Shown here: piece by piece, positions 1 through 8,106 of the stretch
How the letters are laid out: each line of letters starts with the position of its first letter
Numbering within the stretch: position 1 is the stretch's first letter
Source of the DNA: Sphingobium estronivorans
Lineage (GTDB): Bacteria; Pseudomonadota; Alphaproteobacteria; Sphingomonadales; Sphingomonadaceae
Direction: 5' to 3'
Length of the DNA: 52,855 nucleotides
NCBI RefSeq assembly: GCF_008692605.1
Contig: NZ_LFCT01000033.1
Coordinates: 1 to 52,855, forward strand
Program-made: the position numbers and the translations under genes
The notes under the pieces: generated by a model
What the model was told of the DNA's origin: nothing
Databases searched by the model: none
Seen by the model: the letters and a program-made list of their open reading frames with translations, nothing else

Positions 1-1578
1 CATGGGCGCTGACGGCGGACAGTCGCGGCCTTCATCGTGAAGCCTACACATCGTTTCGAAGGTGCCGTTGAGCGTCCCACGATCATTTTCTGGAATAGCG
101 AACCGCTGAAACACGGCGTTGAGCGAAGGTATGGCTGCACCCGGCTGCCGCGCTGACGCACGACCGGCCATCTCGTTTACCAACTGATCGAAGCGGCTTG
201 CGTTCTCAAGCAACGTCGAGGGAAAGCGGAGATCTGATGTAAACAATTCTCCATTGTCATCGGCGTGGATGACCAGATTGCCCGCCGACCAAAGGTCGAG
301 GTTTTGCTCTTGCCACTGGAGTGAATCTCCCAAGTAGACCGGGATCTGGATCGTCTGACGTGATGGATCGAGTAACCGCGTGCGACCGATGGCAAGAATG
401 TAGGTGACCCGCGCAAGCGTGACGGCCACGGGATGCAGGTCCATTCCCAGCACGTGGCTGGTTACGCCTTCCAGCAGAACCGGAAGGGACTGGCGAGCCG
501 CTTCGGCGGCAGCGATATAGGCGCGTACGGCATGAAAGAGGAAAGTTCCGGAGCCACAAGCCGGGTCGAGTGCTCGCGTTGAGAGGGGATTTGGTAGGCT
601 CTCTGCGACGACGGCTTCCGCCAACCAATCCGGGGTGTAATACTCGCCAAGCCGCTTGCGCGTATCTGGACCGATAATGCTTTCGTAAAGCACTTTCAGG
701 ACGTCCTGCTCAACCTCACTCCAATCGAAGCGGGCTAGGCGGCGAGCCAGAGTGCGAATGAAGGTTTCCCCTCCCTCGACTTCAACGATCCAATCAAAGA
801 AATCTGGCTCCACAACGCCATAAATACCGCTTTCATCAAAGCGCTGCCCAGATAGGAGCGAGGCAGGTGAAAGAACCTCGACATTGAGGCCCAGCACGGC
901 GTGCGCAATAATTTCGGCTGAGTTCACGAGGAGCGTGTGTTCGATGAACAGCTCATCAGTATCTTCAAACTGCGTGCCGAGGGCAGAAGTGAGGAGTCGG
1001 GACCAGAGCTGGCGTTTCATTTGGACGGTTGGCTCATGGCCATAAGCGGTATAAATTGCCGCAAGGGATGCGCGGTCGAGAGCATAGGCGCTACTTCCAG
1101 CGCCGAGCCTCGCCTGAATCGCTTGAACAGTGGGTTGGATTTCATGGGTTGTGGCCAGAACCCCTTCAAGCCATACAACCAGCCGATCGGCCTCGCCAAC
1201 GTGGCTGAGAGTGAAATCTGTCACGGGGCGCAGCTCGCCCTGTTGAAGGTCGTAGCAAACCCACCGGATTCCGTCGGTCAGCACGCCAACATAGCGTTGG
1301 TTCGTTTGATCGCGACGGGTAGTCACGTAACCTGAAAGTTGTTCTAGGGCATTCTGCCTGACGCGACCGGGCCTTATATCCCGCTTCACCTCTATCACGG
1401 TCGACCCGACTTCAATGTCGATCCGCCGTCGGTCACCAATCTGTGCTTCGAGGCTGACAACCTGCGCCTCATCGAGGGCGAACGGTGCCGTCAGAATGAG
1501 TTGGCGGACATCTGATTGGATATCAGCTTCGGTGCGCTGATTGCTGCCCTGGAGCAGCCGCTCAATAATCTCAAACAC
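1..1578 (-). CDS. Type IIG-like restriction/N6-adenine DNA methyltransferase (C-terminus outside window)
   Basis: The frame reads from a GTG at 1578 (TGA lies four codons upstream) to the left edge without a stop, giving 526 residues. Residues 44-65 hold a PD-(D/E)xK-like nuclease pattern (D54, then E63-V-K65), which suggests an N-terminal endonuclease domain. A GEYYTPDWLAEA segment near residue 320 and the SAM-binding motif DPACGSGTFLF near residue 338 are typical of N6-adenine methylases; GMDLHPVAV follows near residue 377. The catalytic NPPY motif is not in the visible part and would lie beyond the edge. Likely role: a single-chain modification/restriction enzyme that methylates adenine and cuts foreign DNA. 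It could instead be a BREX/DISARM-type methylase, but the nuclease-like N-terminus favours type IIG. The neighbouring toxin-antitoxin pair and integrase remnant fit an island. Confidence 0.8.
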   Translation of the reverse strand, partial: MFEIIERLLQGSNQRTEADIQSDVRQLILTAPFALDEAQVVSLEAQIGDRRRIDIEVGSTVIEVKRDIRPGRVRQNALEQLSGYVTTRRDQTNQRYVGVLTDGIRWVCYDLQQGELRPVTDFTLSHVGEADRLVVWLEGVLATTHEIQPTVQAIQARLGAGSSAYALDRASLAAIYTAYGHEPTVQMKRQLWSRLLTSALGTQFEDTDELFIEHTLLVNSAEIIAHAVLGLNVEVLSPASLLSGQRFDESGIYGVVEPDFFDWIVEVEGGETFIRTLARRLARFDWSEVEQDVLKVLYESIIGPDTRKRLGEYYTPDWLAEAVVAESLPNPLSTRALDPACGSGTFLFHAVRAYIAAAEAARQSLPVLLEGVTSHVLGMDLHPVAVTLARVTYILAIGRTRLLDPSRQTIQIPVYLGDSLQWQEQNLDLWSAGNLVIHADDNGELFTSDLRFPSTLLENASRFDQLVNEMAGRASARQPGAAIPSLNAVFQRFAIPENDRGTLNGTFETMCRLHDEGRDCPPSAPM

Positions 1579-1747
1579 CGAACTTCATCGCCCCCATCAC
1601 ACAGCCCGATTTGGAACAACAACTTATCGGTGGCGATGGCAAGGAAAAATCGGGGTGATGTAGCCGCCTCGCTGAAACAGGGCCATTTCCAAAGCTGCGC
1701 TAACACACGCAAATTTAGCCAGTGCCGAGACCGTCTATCACCCAGCG

Positions 1748-1775
1748 ATCGAACGCAAATTGTTCGATAACTGCG
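1748..1775. repeat. Inverted repeat ATCGAAC-7-GTTCGAT; left copy of a 21-nt near-repeat
   Basis: Perfect 7-bp arms at 1748-1754 and 1762-1768 with a 7-nt spacer. The stretch 1755-1775, ending in GTTCGATAACTGCG, recurs in the same orientation at 7762-7782 with 19 of 21 positions identical. It lies in the 277-nt gap between the methylase start and the CcdA start, in which I see no gene. Function unknown; a recombination or regulator site is possible. Confidence 0.5.
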
Positions 1776-1817
1776 GTTATGTTTCGCGGTCGGTTAAGGT
1801 TGACGGATCTGCTGCAA

Positions 1818-1837
1818 ATGCGCATATATGTGCGCAT
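1818..1837. promoter_or_regulatory. Palindromic operator candidate of the ccdAB pair
   Basis: Arms ATGCGCA (1818-1824) and TGCGCAT (1831-1837) form a perfect inverted repeat around a 6-nt AT-rich spacer, 18 nt before the CcdA start. CcdA/CcdB operons are known to be autorepressed by the CcdA-CcdB complex binding palindromes in the promoter, so this is the natural operator candidate; binding itself is inferred. Confidence 0.55.
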
Positions 1838-1855
1838 GAATTCGAGGAGGCTCTG

Positions 1856-2107
1856 ATGGGCAGGCACGAGTATGATTTGGCGACGCAGGCCCGCAAGCCT
1901 ACCAACGTATCGCTCGACATAGTGTTGGTAGCGGAAGCTAAGCGATTGGGTATCAACATTTCCCGCGCTTGCGAGGTCGGGCTGACCGAGCAGATCGCCA
2001 AAGAACGTGGCCGCCTTTGGAAAGAGGAAAATGCGTCCGCGCTGGAAAGCTCGAACAGCTATGTGGATCGTCGGGGCTTGCCCTTGGGTCAGTATCGTCG
2101 GTTTTAA
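1856..2107 (+). CDS. ccdA: CcdA-family type II antitoxin
   Basis: An 83-residue protein starting at ATG 1856, 5 nt after the strong ribosome-binding site GAGGAGG. An upstream ATG at 1760 in the same frame lacks such a site. The N-terminal half (about residues 10-45, with NVSLDIVLVAEAKRLGINIS) fits the ribbon-helix-helix DNA-binding domain of CcdA, and the C-terminal half (IAKERGRLWKEENASALESSN) matches the family's toxin-binding tail. It should neutralise the gyrase poison made by the next gene and, with it, repress the operon. Its stop codon overlaps the toxin start (TAATG), so the two are translationally coupled. Confidence 0.85.
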   Translation: MGRHEYDLATQARKPTNVSLDIVLVAEAKRLGINISRACEVGLTEQIAKERGRLWKEENASALESSNSYVDRRGLPLGQYRRF

Positions 2108-2406
2108 TGGCCAAGTTCGATGTGTGTCGGCAGAAGCAGGGCGGCTGCCATGTGCTTGATTGCCAAGCGGACCTGTTGAGCGATCTTAATACCCGCTTGG
2201 TCGTCCCGCTAATGTCGGTTGACGAAGCACCGAAACCTGCCATCCGATTGAACCCTATTTTCGATGTGGAGGGCGAACGGCTGGTGATGGTGACGCAGTT
2301 TGCTGCCAGCGTTCCAATTCGTGAATTGGGCGAGGTCGTACAATCCCTTAGTTCGGAGCAGGATGCAATAAGCGCCGCGCTGGACATGCTGATCATCGGC
2401 TTCTGA
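2107..2406 (+). CDS. ccdB: CcdB-family toxin (gyrase inhibitor)
   Basis: A 99-residue protein, close to the usual CcdB length of about 100. The start MAKFDVCRQ, the central PKPAIRLNPIFDVEGERLVMVTQ and the C-terminal SAALDMLIIGF match the CcdB fold; the last Gly-Phe corresponds to the C-terminal residues important for toxicity in F-plasmid CcdB (there Trp-Gly-Ile). Family role: traps DNA gyrase on DNA when free antitoxin is lost. Start ATG overlaps the antitoxin stop. In a chromosomal or island setting such pairs stabilise mobile DNA. I see no frameshift, so it is probably intact. Confidence 0.85.
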   Translation: MAKFDVCRQKQGGCHVLDCQADLLSDLNTRLVVPLMSVDEAPKPAIRLNPIFDVEGERLVMVTQFAASVPIRELGEVVQSLSSEQDAISAALDMLIIGF

Positions 2407-2748
2407 GAAGAGCATTTGCAGGTATAGCGCAGGTCGAATTTCGGGATCGCTTCCTACCAAAATGCTTTCACTAGGAAGCCACCCGAACCGGATTTCCGCT
2501 GCGCTTGGGTCTGCCGTGGGATGAGGCGGAAGTGCTTCCCCATTTCGTCCAAAAATTGGCGGAAAACCTGACTATTCCAGAAATGCGTCAGAGGCCTTCG
2601 TAATGCGGGGGTCACGTGTTCGAGTCACGTAGGCGGCACCACTAACCATCAGAAATATCAGTTTATTGCTTGCCTGATATGTCTGAGCCCGCGCACCATC
2701 CATGACCTCGCGAACTCGCAAACCGATCCTAGAAATTCTTGGCCACGG
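2407..2748. other. Gene-free stretch containing a tRNA fragment
   Basis: No open frame with protein-like composition lies between the CcdB stop and the XRE gene. The only recognisable content is the 3' part of tRNA-Thr at 2597-2641, listed separately. The sequence is less GC-rich than the core regions to the right, in keeping with accessory DNA. Confidence 0.6.
2597..2641 (+). pseudogene. 3' fragment of tRNA-Thr(CGU), attachment-site-like
   Basis: The 45 nt fit tRNA positions 32-76 exactly: anticodon loop TTCGTAA (anticodon CGT), 3' anticodon stem TGCGG, 5-nt variable loop GGGTC, T-stem ACGTG/CACGT around loop TTCGAGT, acceptor 3' strand AGGCGGC, discriminator A and CCA. The bases just upstream (CAGAGGCC) do not pair as the 5' half, so it is not a working tRNA. 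Integrative elements often use tRNA 3' ends as att sites and leave such duplicates; the integrase remnant 0.5 kb away supports that reading. Confidence 0.75.
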
Positions 2749-3006
2749 CTAGAGAGCCGCATTCTCCGGCAAGCTCGTAGCTATCGCATGAATCAAGGCG
2801 GTCTCATCCGCACCGATAGCGCGGACGACAATCAGAAACTCCACGAGATCTAGCCGCCTCTCGCCCCGTTCAATCTTTGAAACGAATGACTGCGGCTTGC
2901 CCAGTCTGTCAGCGAGATCGGTCTGACGCAGCCCAGCCTTCTGCCGCGCGTCAATCAATACGCGCAGCAGCACCCCATAGGGTTCGGAGAAGACGGAGCG
3001 AGGCAT
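2749..3006 (-). CDS. XRE-family helix-turn-helix regulator
   Basis: An 85-residue protein that is essentially one lambda-repressor-like HTH domain: RQTDLADRLGKPQSFVSKIERGERRLDLVEF at about residues 26-56 carries the helix-turn-helix and the conserved Glu-Arg-Gly turn. No effector or dimerisation domain follows. Such short XRE proteins are common on prophages and integrative elements, and as antitoxin-like regulators. It stands alone between the tRNA fragment and the broken integrase, so its target is unknown. Confidence 0.8.
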   Translation of the reverse strand: MPRSVFSEPYGVLLRVLIDARQKAGLRQTDLADRLGKPQSFVSKIERGERRLDLVEFLIVVRAIGADETALIHAIATSLPENAAL

Positions 3007-3101
3007 CGACCCGCATCGCTAGAACCCCTTTCGGGATATCCCAGAACGGTTTAACCCTATCAGAATCAAAGAAAAATCGCAATTTAAAGTGTCGCCCAAG
3101 G

Positions 3102-3580
3102 GTGTCGCCCAGAAGGCATACGGGGTTGTGGCGCGGAGGTGCGGTTTATCAATATCGGGTCCGTGTCGCATGCGATGTGGTGGGGTTGACCGGAAGATCG
3201 CGGATCAGTCGATCCCTGGGAACGGCTTCCTACGGCTAGGCAATTCGCCTGGTTCGAAAGATCGCGTTCGAGATGCAGAACCATTTCGACGATCTCAGGG
3301 CAAAGAGGGTAGGGGACGGAATTCCGAAGCCTGCACAGACGAAGGAAGTTGCGTTCGACCCGTCACCTCGGGGGCGGGTGATGACGATGCAGCAGGTCGT
3401 TGACCTGTATCTGGGTGATCCAACATCCTCGCGGACCGAGAAAAGCACGACGATTTACAGGACGACCTACGCGACGATCATGGCGAGCGTCGGCGCGGAC
3501 ACGCCGATGGCGGCAATCAACCGTAAGAGTTGGCGCGACATCCTCGGCGTCTTGCAGCATCTGCCGAGCAATTCGCGCAA
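3102..3580 (+). pseudogene. Tyrosine integrase, broken: in-frame TAG and lost C-terminus
   Basis: One frame reads across a TAG at 3237-3239: before it ...GRSRISRSLGTASYG, after it AIRLVRKIAFEMQNHFDDLR, together matching the N-terminal part of alphaproteobacterial phage-type integrases. A probable start is GTG 3102. After the stop the frame continues through a core-binding-like segment (TMQQVVDLYLGDP...INRKSWRDILGVLQHLP) to about 3580, where it runs into the opposite-strand amine-oxidase remnant. The catalytic domain (R..H-x-x-R..Y) is missing. A stop plus truncation make it non-functional. ATG 3273 could still start a short peptide. Confidence 0.75.
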
Positions 3581-4380
3581 AAAGTCATCTTCCTTGAACG
3601 CGTAGGTAACCGGGTAGGGCGGAGGCGCGACACCGCTCCAGTTGTCAATCCGCTCGCGGATGTTGAAATAGACCTTGCGGCCGCGCGTCACATTCGCCGT
3701 TTTCGCTGCCTCCAGCTTCGCCGGAGGCAGTGCCGGCGTGAATCGGATCGAATGCAGAACCGCGAGCGGAACCGCGCAAATGACTTCCTTGGCGCGATAA
3801 ATAGCCCCGCCAGCCCTCACGATCGCCCCAGCTTCCGACTGCTCGACCGCGTCGACCGGGGTCGACAGCTTGAGGTCAACCGGCGCATCCGCGGCAATCG
3901 CGCGAGCCAGCGCGCCCGTTCCTTCGTGGATTTTGTAGCGCGCCTGCCGGTCGCCGAAATTCTGAAGGCTATAATCGTTGAGGGACCACCATTTGACCCA
4001 GTCCAGGAAGGCTCCCTGGTCGACCGTATTGGCGGCGCCCATCGCCATCAACGAGGCGGTAAGGTCCTTGATCTCCTGTGACACGGTAAGCTGGTCGAGG
4101 CGGTCCTGAATCGAAAGCTTGTCGAACTGACGGACGAGTTCGTCCTTGAAAAAGGGGGCATAGGGGCGGGGAAAGATGCTCCGTCCGCCCATCCCATCGA
4201 CGTCGCAAAAGGCCTGGATGCCCTGCGACAATTTCTCGACGAATTCTGCAGCCGTCGTCTCTTTCAGTCGATTATTGGTAATCCAGGACGCCTTGCCCGA
4301 CATGGAGTCGGGGCTCTCCTCCAGCGTCAGGCCGTAGCGGGAGAATTCTTCCCAGACATATCCTTGGGTCCAGTGCTTCG
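3564..4380 (-). pseudogene. FAD-dependent amine oxidase remnant, truncated at both ends
   Basis: About 270 residues of a flavin monoamine oxidase: HWTQGYVWEEFSRYG at the upstream end, the segment VICAVPLAVLHSIRFTP typical of the substrate domain of this family, and VTYAFKEDDFLREL at the downstream end. The N-terminal FAD-binding GxGxxG region is absent: upstream of about 4376 the frame loses similarity and meets a stop (TAA) about 12 codons further on. The C-terminal flavin-covering segment is replaced by antisense integrase sequence at about 3564-3580. The longest ATG-started frame (from 4303) could still make a peptide but not an enzyme. Confidence 0.7.
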
Positions 4381-4553
4381 CTGGCGATGGGCTTGATCGG
4401 TATCCTTACGCGATGATTCCGCTGCCGCCATCAGCACGGCTATTCCCGGCCTGCGGGGCGTTCGATTGTTCGGCATGGACAGGGTTGATTGCCTCCCGCC
4501 GCCCGGCCCTATAGGTTGGCGTTCGACAGGCATCAGGAGGAGAGAAACGTCTG

Positions 4554-5489
4554 ATGACAGTGCATGGGTCTGAGGAAGGCGCGGCTCCCGTCAGCATGCC
4601 GTCCGCATGGAGCGAGGAACGGCTGGCGACGACCGTGATCGAAGGCGCGGTCATCCGGCTGTGCGAGCCGGTCGGCGGCAGGTTCGCGGAGCGGTTGCGG
4701 GGCCGGGAGGCGACGCATCAGATCGGCTTCTGGACATCGGAGACCCATCGTCCGCGCGGACTCTTTCGCTATGGCAATTCCGGCGGTTTCGCGCCGATCC
4801 AGCGGATCAGCTATGTCCCCGCCGACATCGAATGGCGCGCCGAGATCAGCGACCACAAGCCGGTCAGGCCGGCGCTCTATTGCGATTTCGACAAAGCCTA
4901 TTTCCGCGACCTGGTGGGCGTGGAGACCGATGACAATCCGCAGCATTTGCGCGCGTGCCTGTCGGTCTCGGGGCCGGTCATCACCCAGGCGCTCTCGCTG
5001 CTGCTGGGCGAGGTGCGCAATCCCGGCTTTTCGCACGACATTGCGGTGGACGCGTTGTGCCGGGTGATGCTGGTCGAACTGGGTCGGCATTTGCGCCATG
5101 CCCGCCGCGACGAAACGGGCGGCGGATCGTCCCCGCTCGCGCGCTGGCAGGTGGACCGCATCCGGCAATATGTCGAAGCGGTCGAGGGGCGGCCCGTCGT
5201 CATCGGCGAGCTTGCGGATATTTGCGATATCAGCGGATCGCACCTACGGCGGGTGTTCAAGGCAACGACCGGCATGTCGGTCGGCGCCTTTGTCGACCAT
5301 ATCCGGCTGGAGCGGGCCAAGACTTTGTTGCGGGATGACCGGCAGCCGTTGAAGCAGATCGCCCATCTGCTGGGTTTTTCCAATCCCAGCGCCTTTTCCA
5401 CGGCGTTCCGGCGCGGCACGGGCGTCACGCCCCGGACGTTCCGGCAGATGGCCGTGTCGGCGGGAACAGGGTCCGCGTCGCGGCCGTGA
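4554..5489 (+). CDS. AraC-family transcriptional regulator
   Basis: A 311-residue protein with the AraC layout: an N-terminal sensor-like domain (about 25-180) and a C-terminal double helix-turn-helix (about 205-300), containing IGELADICDISGSHLRRVFKA and the second motif IAHLLGFSNPSAFSTAFRR-TG. The ribosome-binding site AGGAGGAGAGAA lies just upstream of ATG 4554. The large oxidoreductase gene starts 110 nt downstream on the same strand, so it is a likely target or co-transcribed gene. No sensor ligand can be named from sequence. Confidence 0.88.
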   Translation: MTVHGSEEGAAPVSMPSAWSEERLATTVIEGAVIRLCEPVGGRFAERLRGREATHQIGFWTSETHRPRGLFRYGNSGGFAPIQRISYVPADIEWRAEISDHKPVRPALYCDFDKAYFRDLVGVETDDNPQHLRACLSVSGPVITQALSLLLGEVRNPGFSHDIAVDALCRVMLVELGRHLRHARRDETGGGSSPLARWQVDRIRQYVEAVEGRPVVIGELADICDISGSHLRRVFKATTGMSVGAFVDHIRLERAKTLLRDDRQPLKQIAHLLGFSNPSAFSTAFRRGTGVTPRTFRQMAVSAGTGSASRP

Positions 5490-5599
5490 TCGCTTGAAGC
5501 AAGTTTGAGCGCTTGGGCGCAAACAATGCTGGTGGTTGGTCGTCCGCCCGACCGGCTATGCCGATGGCCCACGGCGTTCGGTGTCGAAAGGTGTGACCA

Positions 5600-7741
5600 G
5601 TGACCAATTCTTATCAGCATCTGCTTTCGCAAGGCCGCATCGGATCGCTGACGCTGCGCAACCGGATCGCGGTTCCGGCGATGGGCGTCAGCATGGCGCA
5701 GGCCGACGGCGTCTGCGGTGAGCGCATCATCCGCTATCATGAGGAACAGGCCAAGGGCGGCGTCGGGCTGATTATCACCGGGGTGGCGGGGGTCGCCTGG
5801 CCGATCGGCGGCAATCAGCTCAACCAGATCGCCATTTCCGACGATCGGTTCCTGCCGGGGCTGTCCGCCCTGACCGAGGCAGTGCACGCCCATGGCGCGA
5901 AGATCGCGGCGCAGTTGCACCATGGCGGCCTTGTCGCCGTGCTCGACATGCTGGCCGGACGGCCGATCTGGGCGCCGTCGGTACCCAAGCCGTCGAAGGC
6001 CGACTTTACCGCCGCCTTCCTCGCCGAAGAGATGGACGTCATGGCGAAGGGCACGGCGGCGATGGAGCTTAAAGTGATGACGCCGGACGACATCCGGCTG
6101 GTCGTCTCGCAATTCGCCGCGGCGGCCATCCGTGCCAAGCGCGCCGGTTTCGACGCGGTCGAAATCCATGGCGGGCACGGCTATCTGCTGTCGTCCTTCA
6201 TTTCGCCGCTCACCAACCAGCGGACCGACGATTATGGCGGGTCGCGCGAGAACCGGATCCGCTTTCTGCTCGAAGTGCTGGCCGCGGTGCGCGAGGCGGT
6301 GGGGCCGGACTTTCCGATGTGGGTCAAGCTCGATTCCCGCGAAGTCGGCAAGGAAGGCGGGCTGACGATCGAGGACGCGATCTGGAATGCCCGCCAGGTC
6401 GAAGCGGCGGGCGCCAACGCCATCAGCGTGACGGCCTATCATGACACCGATCAGCCCAAACTGCATTCGGCATCGCATACCCCCCACGAGCCGGGCATCA
6501 ACATTCCCTACGCCGCCCGGATCAAGGCGCAGATCGCCATCCCGGTGATCGTGTCCGGGCGGATCGAGCCGGAAGTCGGCGACACGGCGATCGCCCAGGG
6601 TAGCGCGGATTTCGTGGCGATGGGCCGCAAGACGCTGGCGGACCCGCACCTCGCCCGGAAACTGACCGAGGGTCGGCCGCAGGAGGTCCTGCCCTGCATC
6701 TACTGCTACACCTGCATCAGCGCGATCTACGTCAACGATTCCGCCCGCTGTGCGGTCAATCCCGAAACCGGGCTGGAATATGCGCGCCCTGTGGCGGCGG
6801 GCGGATCGGTTGCGCGCAAGCGGGTCGTCGTGGTCGGCGGCGGGCCGGGCGGGATGGAGACAGCGCGCCGGCTCGACGCGATGGGGCATGAGGTGATCCT
6901 GCTGGAAAAGGGCGGCCAGCTGGGCGGGACGCTGCGGTTCGCGTCGCTGGCCTATGCCGCGAACGAACGGCTGCTGGACTGGCTGAAGCGCCAGATCGAC
7001 GCCTCCCGTGTCGATGTCCGGCTGGCCACCGAGGCGACCCTGGACCTCATTCGCCAGATCGCGCCCGATGACGTCGTCGTCGCGAGCGGCGCCATCCGCG
7101 CCATGCCGCCGATCCCCGGCGCCGATCAAGCGCACGTCCTGTCCGGCGATGACCTGCGCCAGATGATGCTGGGGCAGAGTTCGGATGAGCTCAAGCGCAA
7201 GACGAGCTGGCTGACCCGCGCGGCGACCAAGGTCGGCAGCGCCACGGGGCTGAGCGGCAATCTGGAGTTCGTCCGCAAGGCGACCCATGGGTGGATGCCG
7301 CTGGGGAAGCGCATCGTGATTATCGGCGGCGAGCTGGTCGGCCTGGAACTGGCCGAATTCCTGGGCGAACGCGGGCGGGAGGTGAGCGTGCTCGATGAGC
7401 AGCCCCGCCTCGGCCGGGGGCTGACGATCGTGCGGCGCATGCGCCTGCTGGAGGAGTTGCGCGAACATGGCATCCACCTCCATCCCAGCCTGTCGGATAT
7501 CCGCATTGAGGGGAAGCAGGTGCGCTTCACCGACGACAAGGGCGTGGCGGGGGCCATCGACTGCGACCATGTCATCGTCGCCCAGGGCGCGCGCGACAAT
7601 CTGACGCTCGCCGACCAGCTGAAGCGCGAGGGCCTGGCCGTGCAGGTGGTGGGCGATGCCGGCGGCGTCGGCTATATCGAGGGCGCGATGCGCGGGGCGC
7701 TCAAGGCGGCGCGGGCGATCGCGGGGCAGGCCGAGGGGTAG
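5600..7741 (+). CDS. FMN/FAD/4Fe-4S NADH:flavin oxidoreductase (2,4-dienoyl-CoA reductase-like)
   Basis: A 713-residue protein from GTG 5600 (AAAGG at 5587-5591). Residues 1-370 form an Old-Yellow-Enzyme-type TIM barrel, with the family signature HGGHGYLLSSFISPLTN near residue 190. Cysteines 366, 369, 372 and 384 (C-x2-C-x2-C-x11-C) should hold a 4Fe-4S cluster. The C-terminal half has two dinucleotide-binding motifs, VVVVGGGPGGMETA near 410 and IVIIGGELVGLELAE near 575, for FAD and NAD(P)H. This matches the 2,4-dienoyl-CoA reductase / trimethylamine dehydrogenase architecture, which passes electrons from NAD(P)H through FAD and Fe-S to FMN and reduces enoyl-type substrates. The substrate cannot be read from sequence. 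Confidence 0.9.
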   Translation: MTNSYQHLLSQGRIGSLTLRNRIAVPAMGVSMAQADGVCGERIIRYHEEQAKGGVGLIITGVAGVAWPIGGNQLNQIAISDDRFLPGLSALTEAVHAHGAKIAAQLHHGGLVAVLDMLAGRPIWAPSVPKPSKADFTAAFLAEEMDVMAKGTAAMELKVMTPDDIRLVVSQFAAAAIRAKRAGFDAVEIHGGHGYLLSSFISPLTNQRTDDYGGSRENRIRFLLEVLAAVREAVGPDFPMWVKLDSREVGKEGGLTIEDAIWNARQVEAAGANAISVTAYHDTDQPKLHSASHTPHEPGINIPYAARIKAQIAIPVIVSGRIEPEVGDTAIAQGSADFVAMGRKTLADPHLARKLTEGRPQEVLPCIYCYTCISAIYVNDSARCAVNPETGLEYARPVAAGGSVARKRVVVVGGGPGGMETARRLDAMGHEVILLEKGGQLGGTLRFASLAYAANERLLDWLKRQIDASRVDVRLATEATLDLIRQIAPDDVVVASGAIRAMPPIPGADQAHVLSGDDLRQMMLGQSSDELKRKTSWLTRAATKVGSATGLSGNLEFVRKATHGWMPLGKRIVIIGGELVGLELAEFLGERGREVSVLDEQPRLGRGLTIVRRMRLLEELREHGIHLHPSLSDIRIEGKQVRFTDDKGVAGAIDCDHVIVAQGARDNLTLADQLKREGLAVQVVGDAGGVGYIEGAMRGALKAARAIAGQAEG

Positions 7742-7761
7742 GAAGCCTGCCTCAATGGTGG

Positions 7762-7782
7762 GCAAAAAGTTCGATAACTGCG
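7762..7782. repeat. Right copy of 21-nt near-repeat (GTTCGATAACTGCG core)
   Basis: Matches 1755-1775 at 19 of 21 positions in the same orientation; the two differences are the adjacent pair TT versus AA at the sixth and seventh base. The copies bracket about 6 kb containing the toxin-antitoxin pair, the integrase and amine-oxidase remnants, the AraC regulator and the oxidoreductase. Confidence 0.45.
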
Positions 7783-8000
7783 CTCGATATGCAGGGAAAA
7801 TGACGGGTATAACAGTCGGCAAGCGTGAGGGGCCTTGATCTGCCGGGTCGGCCAATCCTGGCCAAAATTCAAGGGCTGCGATATGTTTCATCAGCGGGAT
7901 GGCTGATGAAATTTCCATAAATGTGCACATTTCCGCGCGTGATTTGGAAGGTCGCAAAGGGACCGGTATCAATTCTGGCGCGCGCGAATGCTATCTTCTG

Positions 8001-8035
8001 CCAAAGCGCGATGAGCTTAACTCATCGCGCTTTGG
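8001..8035. terminator. Perfect 15-bp hairpin, probable bidirectional terminator or repeated palindrome
   Basis: CCAAAGCGCGATGAG (8001-8015) and its exact reverse complement (8021-8035) flank a 5-nt loop. It sits between convergent genes, about 260 nt from one stop and 70 nt from the other. Both sides end in only three T, which is weak for an intrinsic terminator, so a REP-like element is the alternative. Confidence 0.5.
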
Positions 8036-8106
8036 TTCAGCCCGCGCGGCGCTTGAGCATGGCTGGATGGCATGGCGATTACTGTCGAAAGACTTTCCGC
8101 CATGGG

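Larger units (their letters stand above)
7742..8106. other. Gene-free gap between convergent genes
   Basis: 365 nt between the oxidoreductase stop and the stop of the opposing Coq4-family gene. Open frames crossing it overlap the Coq4 gene and look random. It contains the right copy of a 21-nt near-repeat (7762-7782) and a perfect 15-bp hairpin (8001-8035), both listed separately. Confidence 0.6.

Noticed and set aside
2597..2641. A working tRNA-Thr gene
   Set aside because: The D-arm, 5' acceptor strand and 5' anticodon stem are missing upstream; only positions 32-76 are present.
4898..7972. A 1024-codon open frame on the minus strand
   Set aside because: It lies opposite the AraC and oxidoreductase genes, is Arg/His/Pro-rich without any motif, and reflects GC-biased third positions of the real plus-strand genes.
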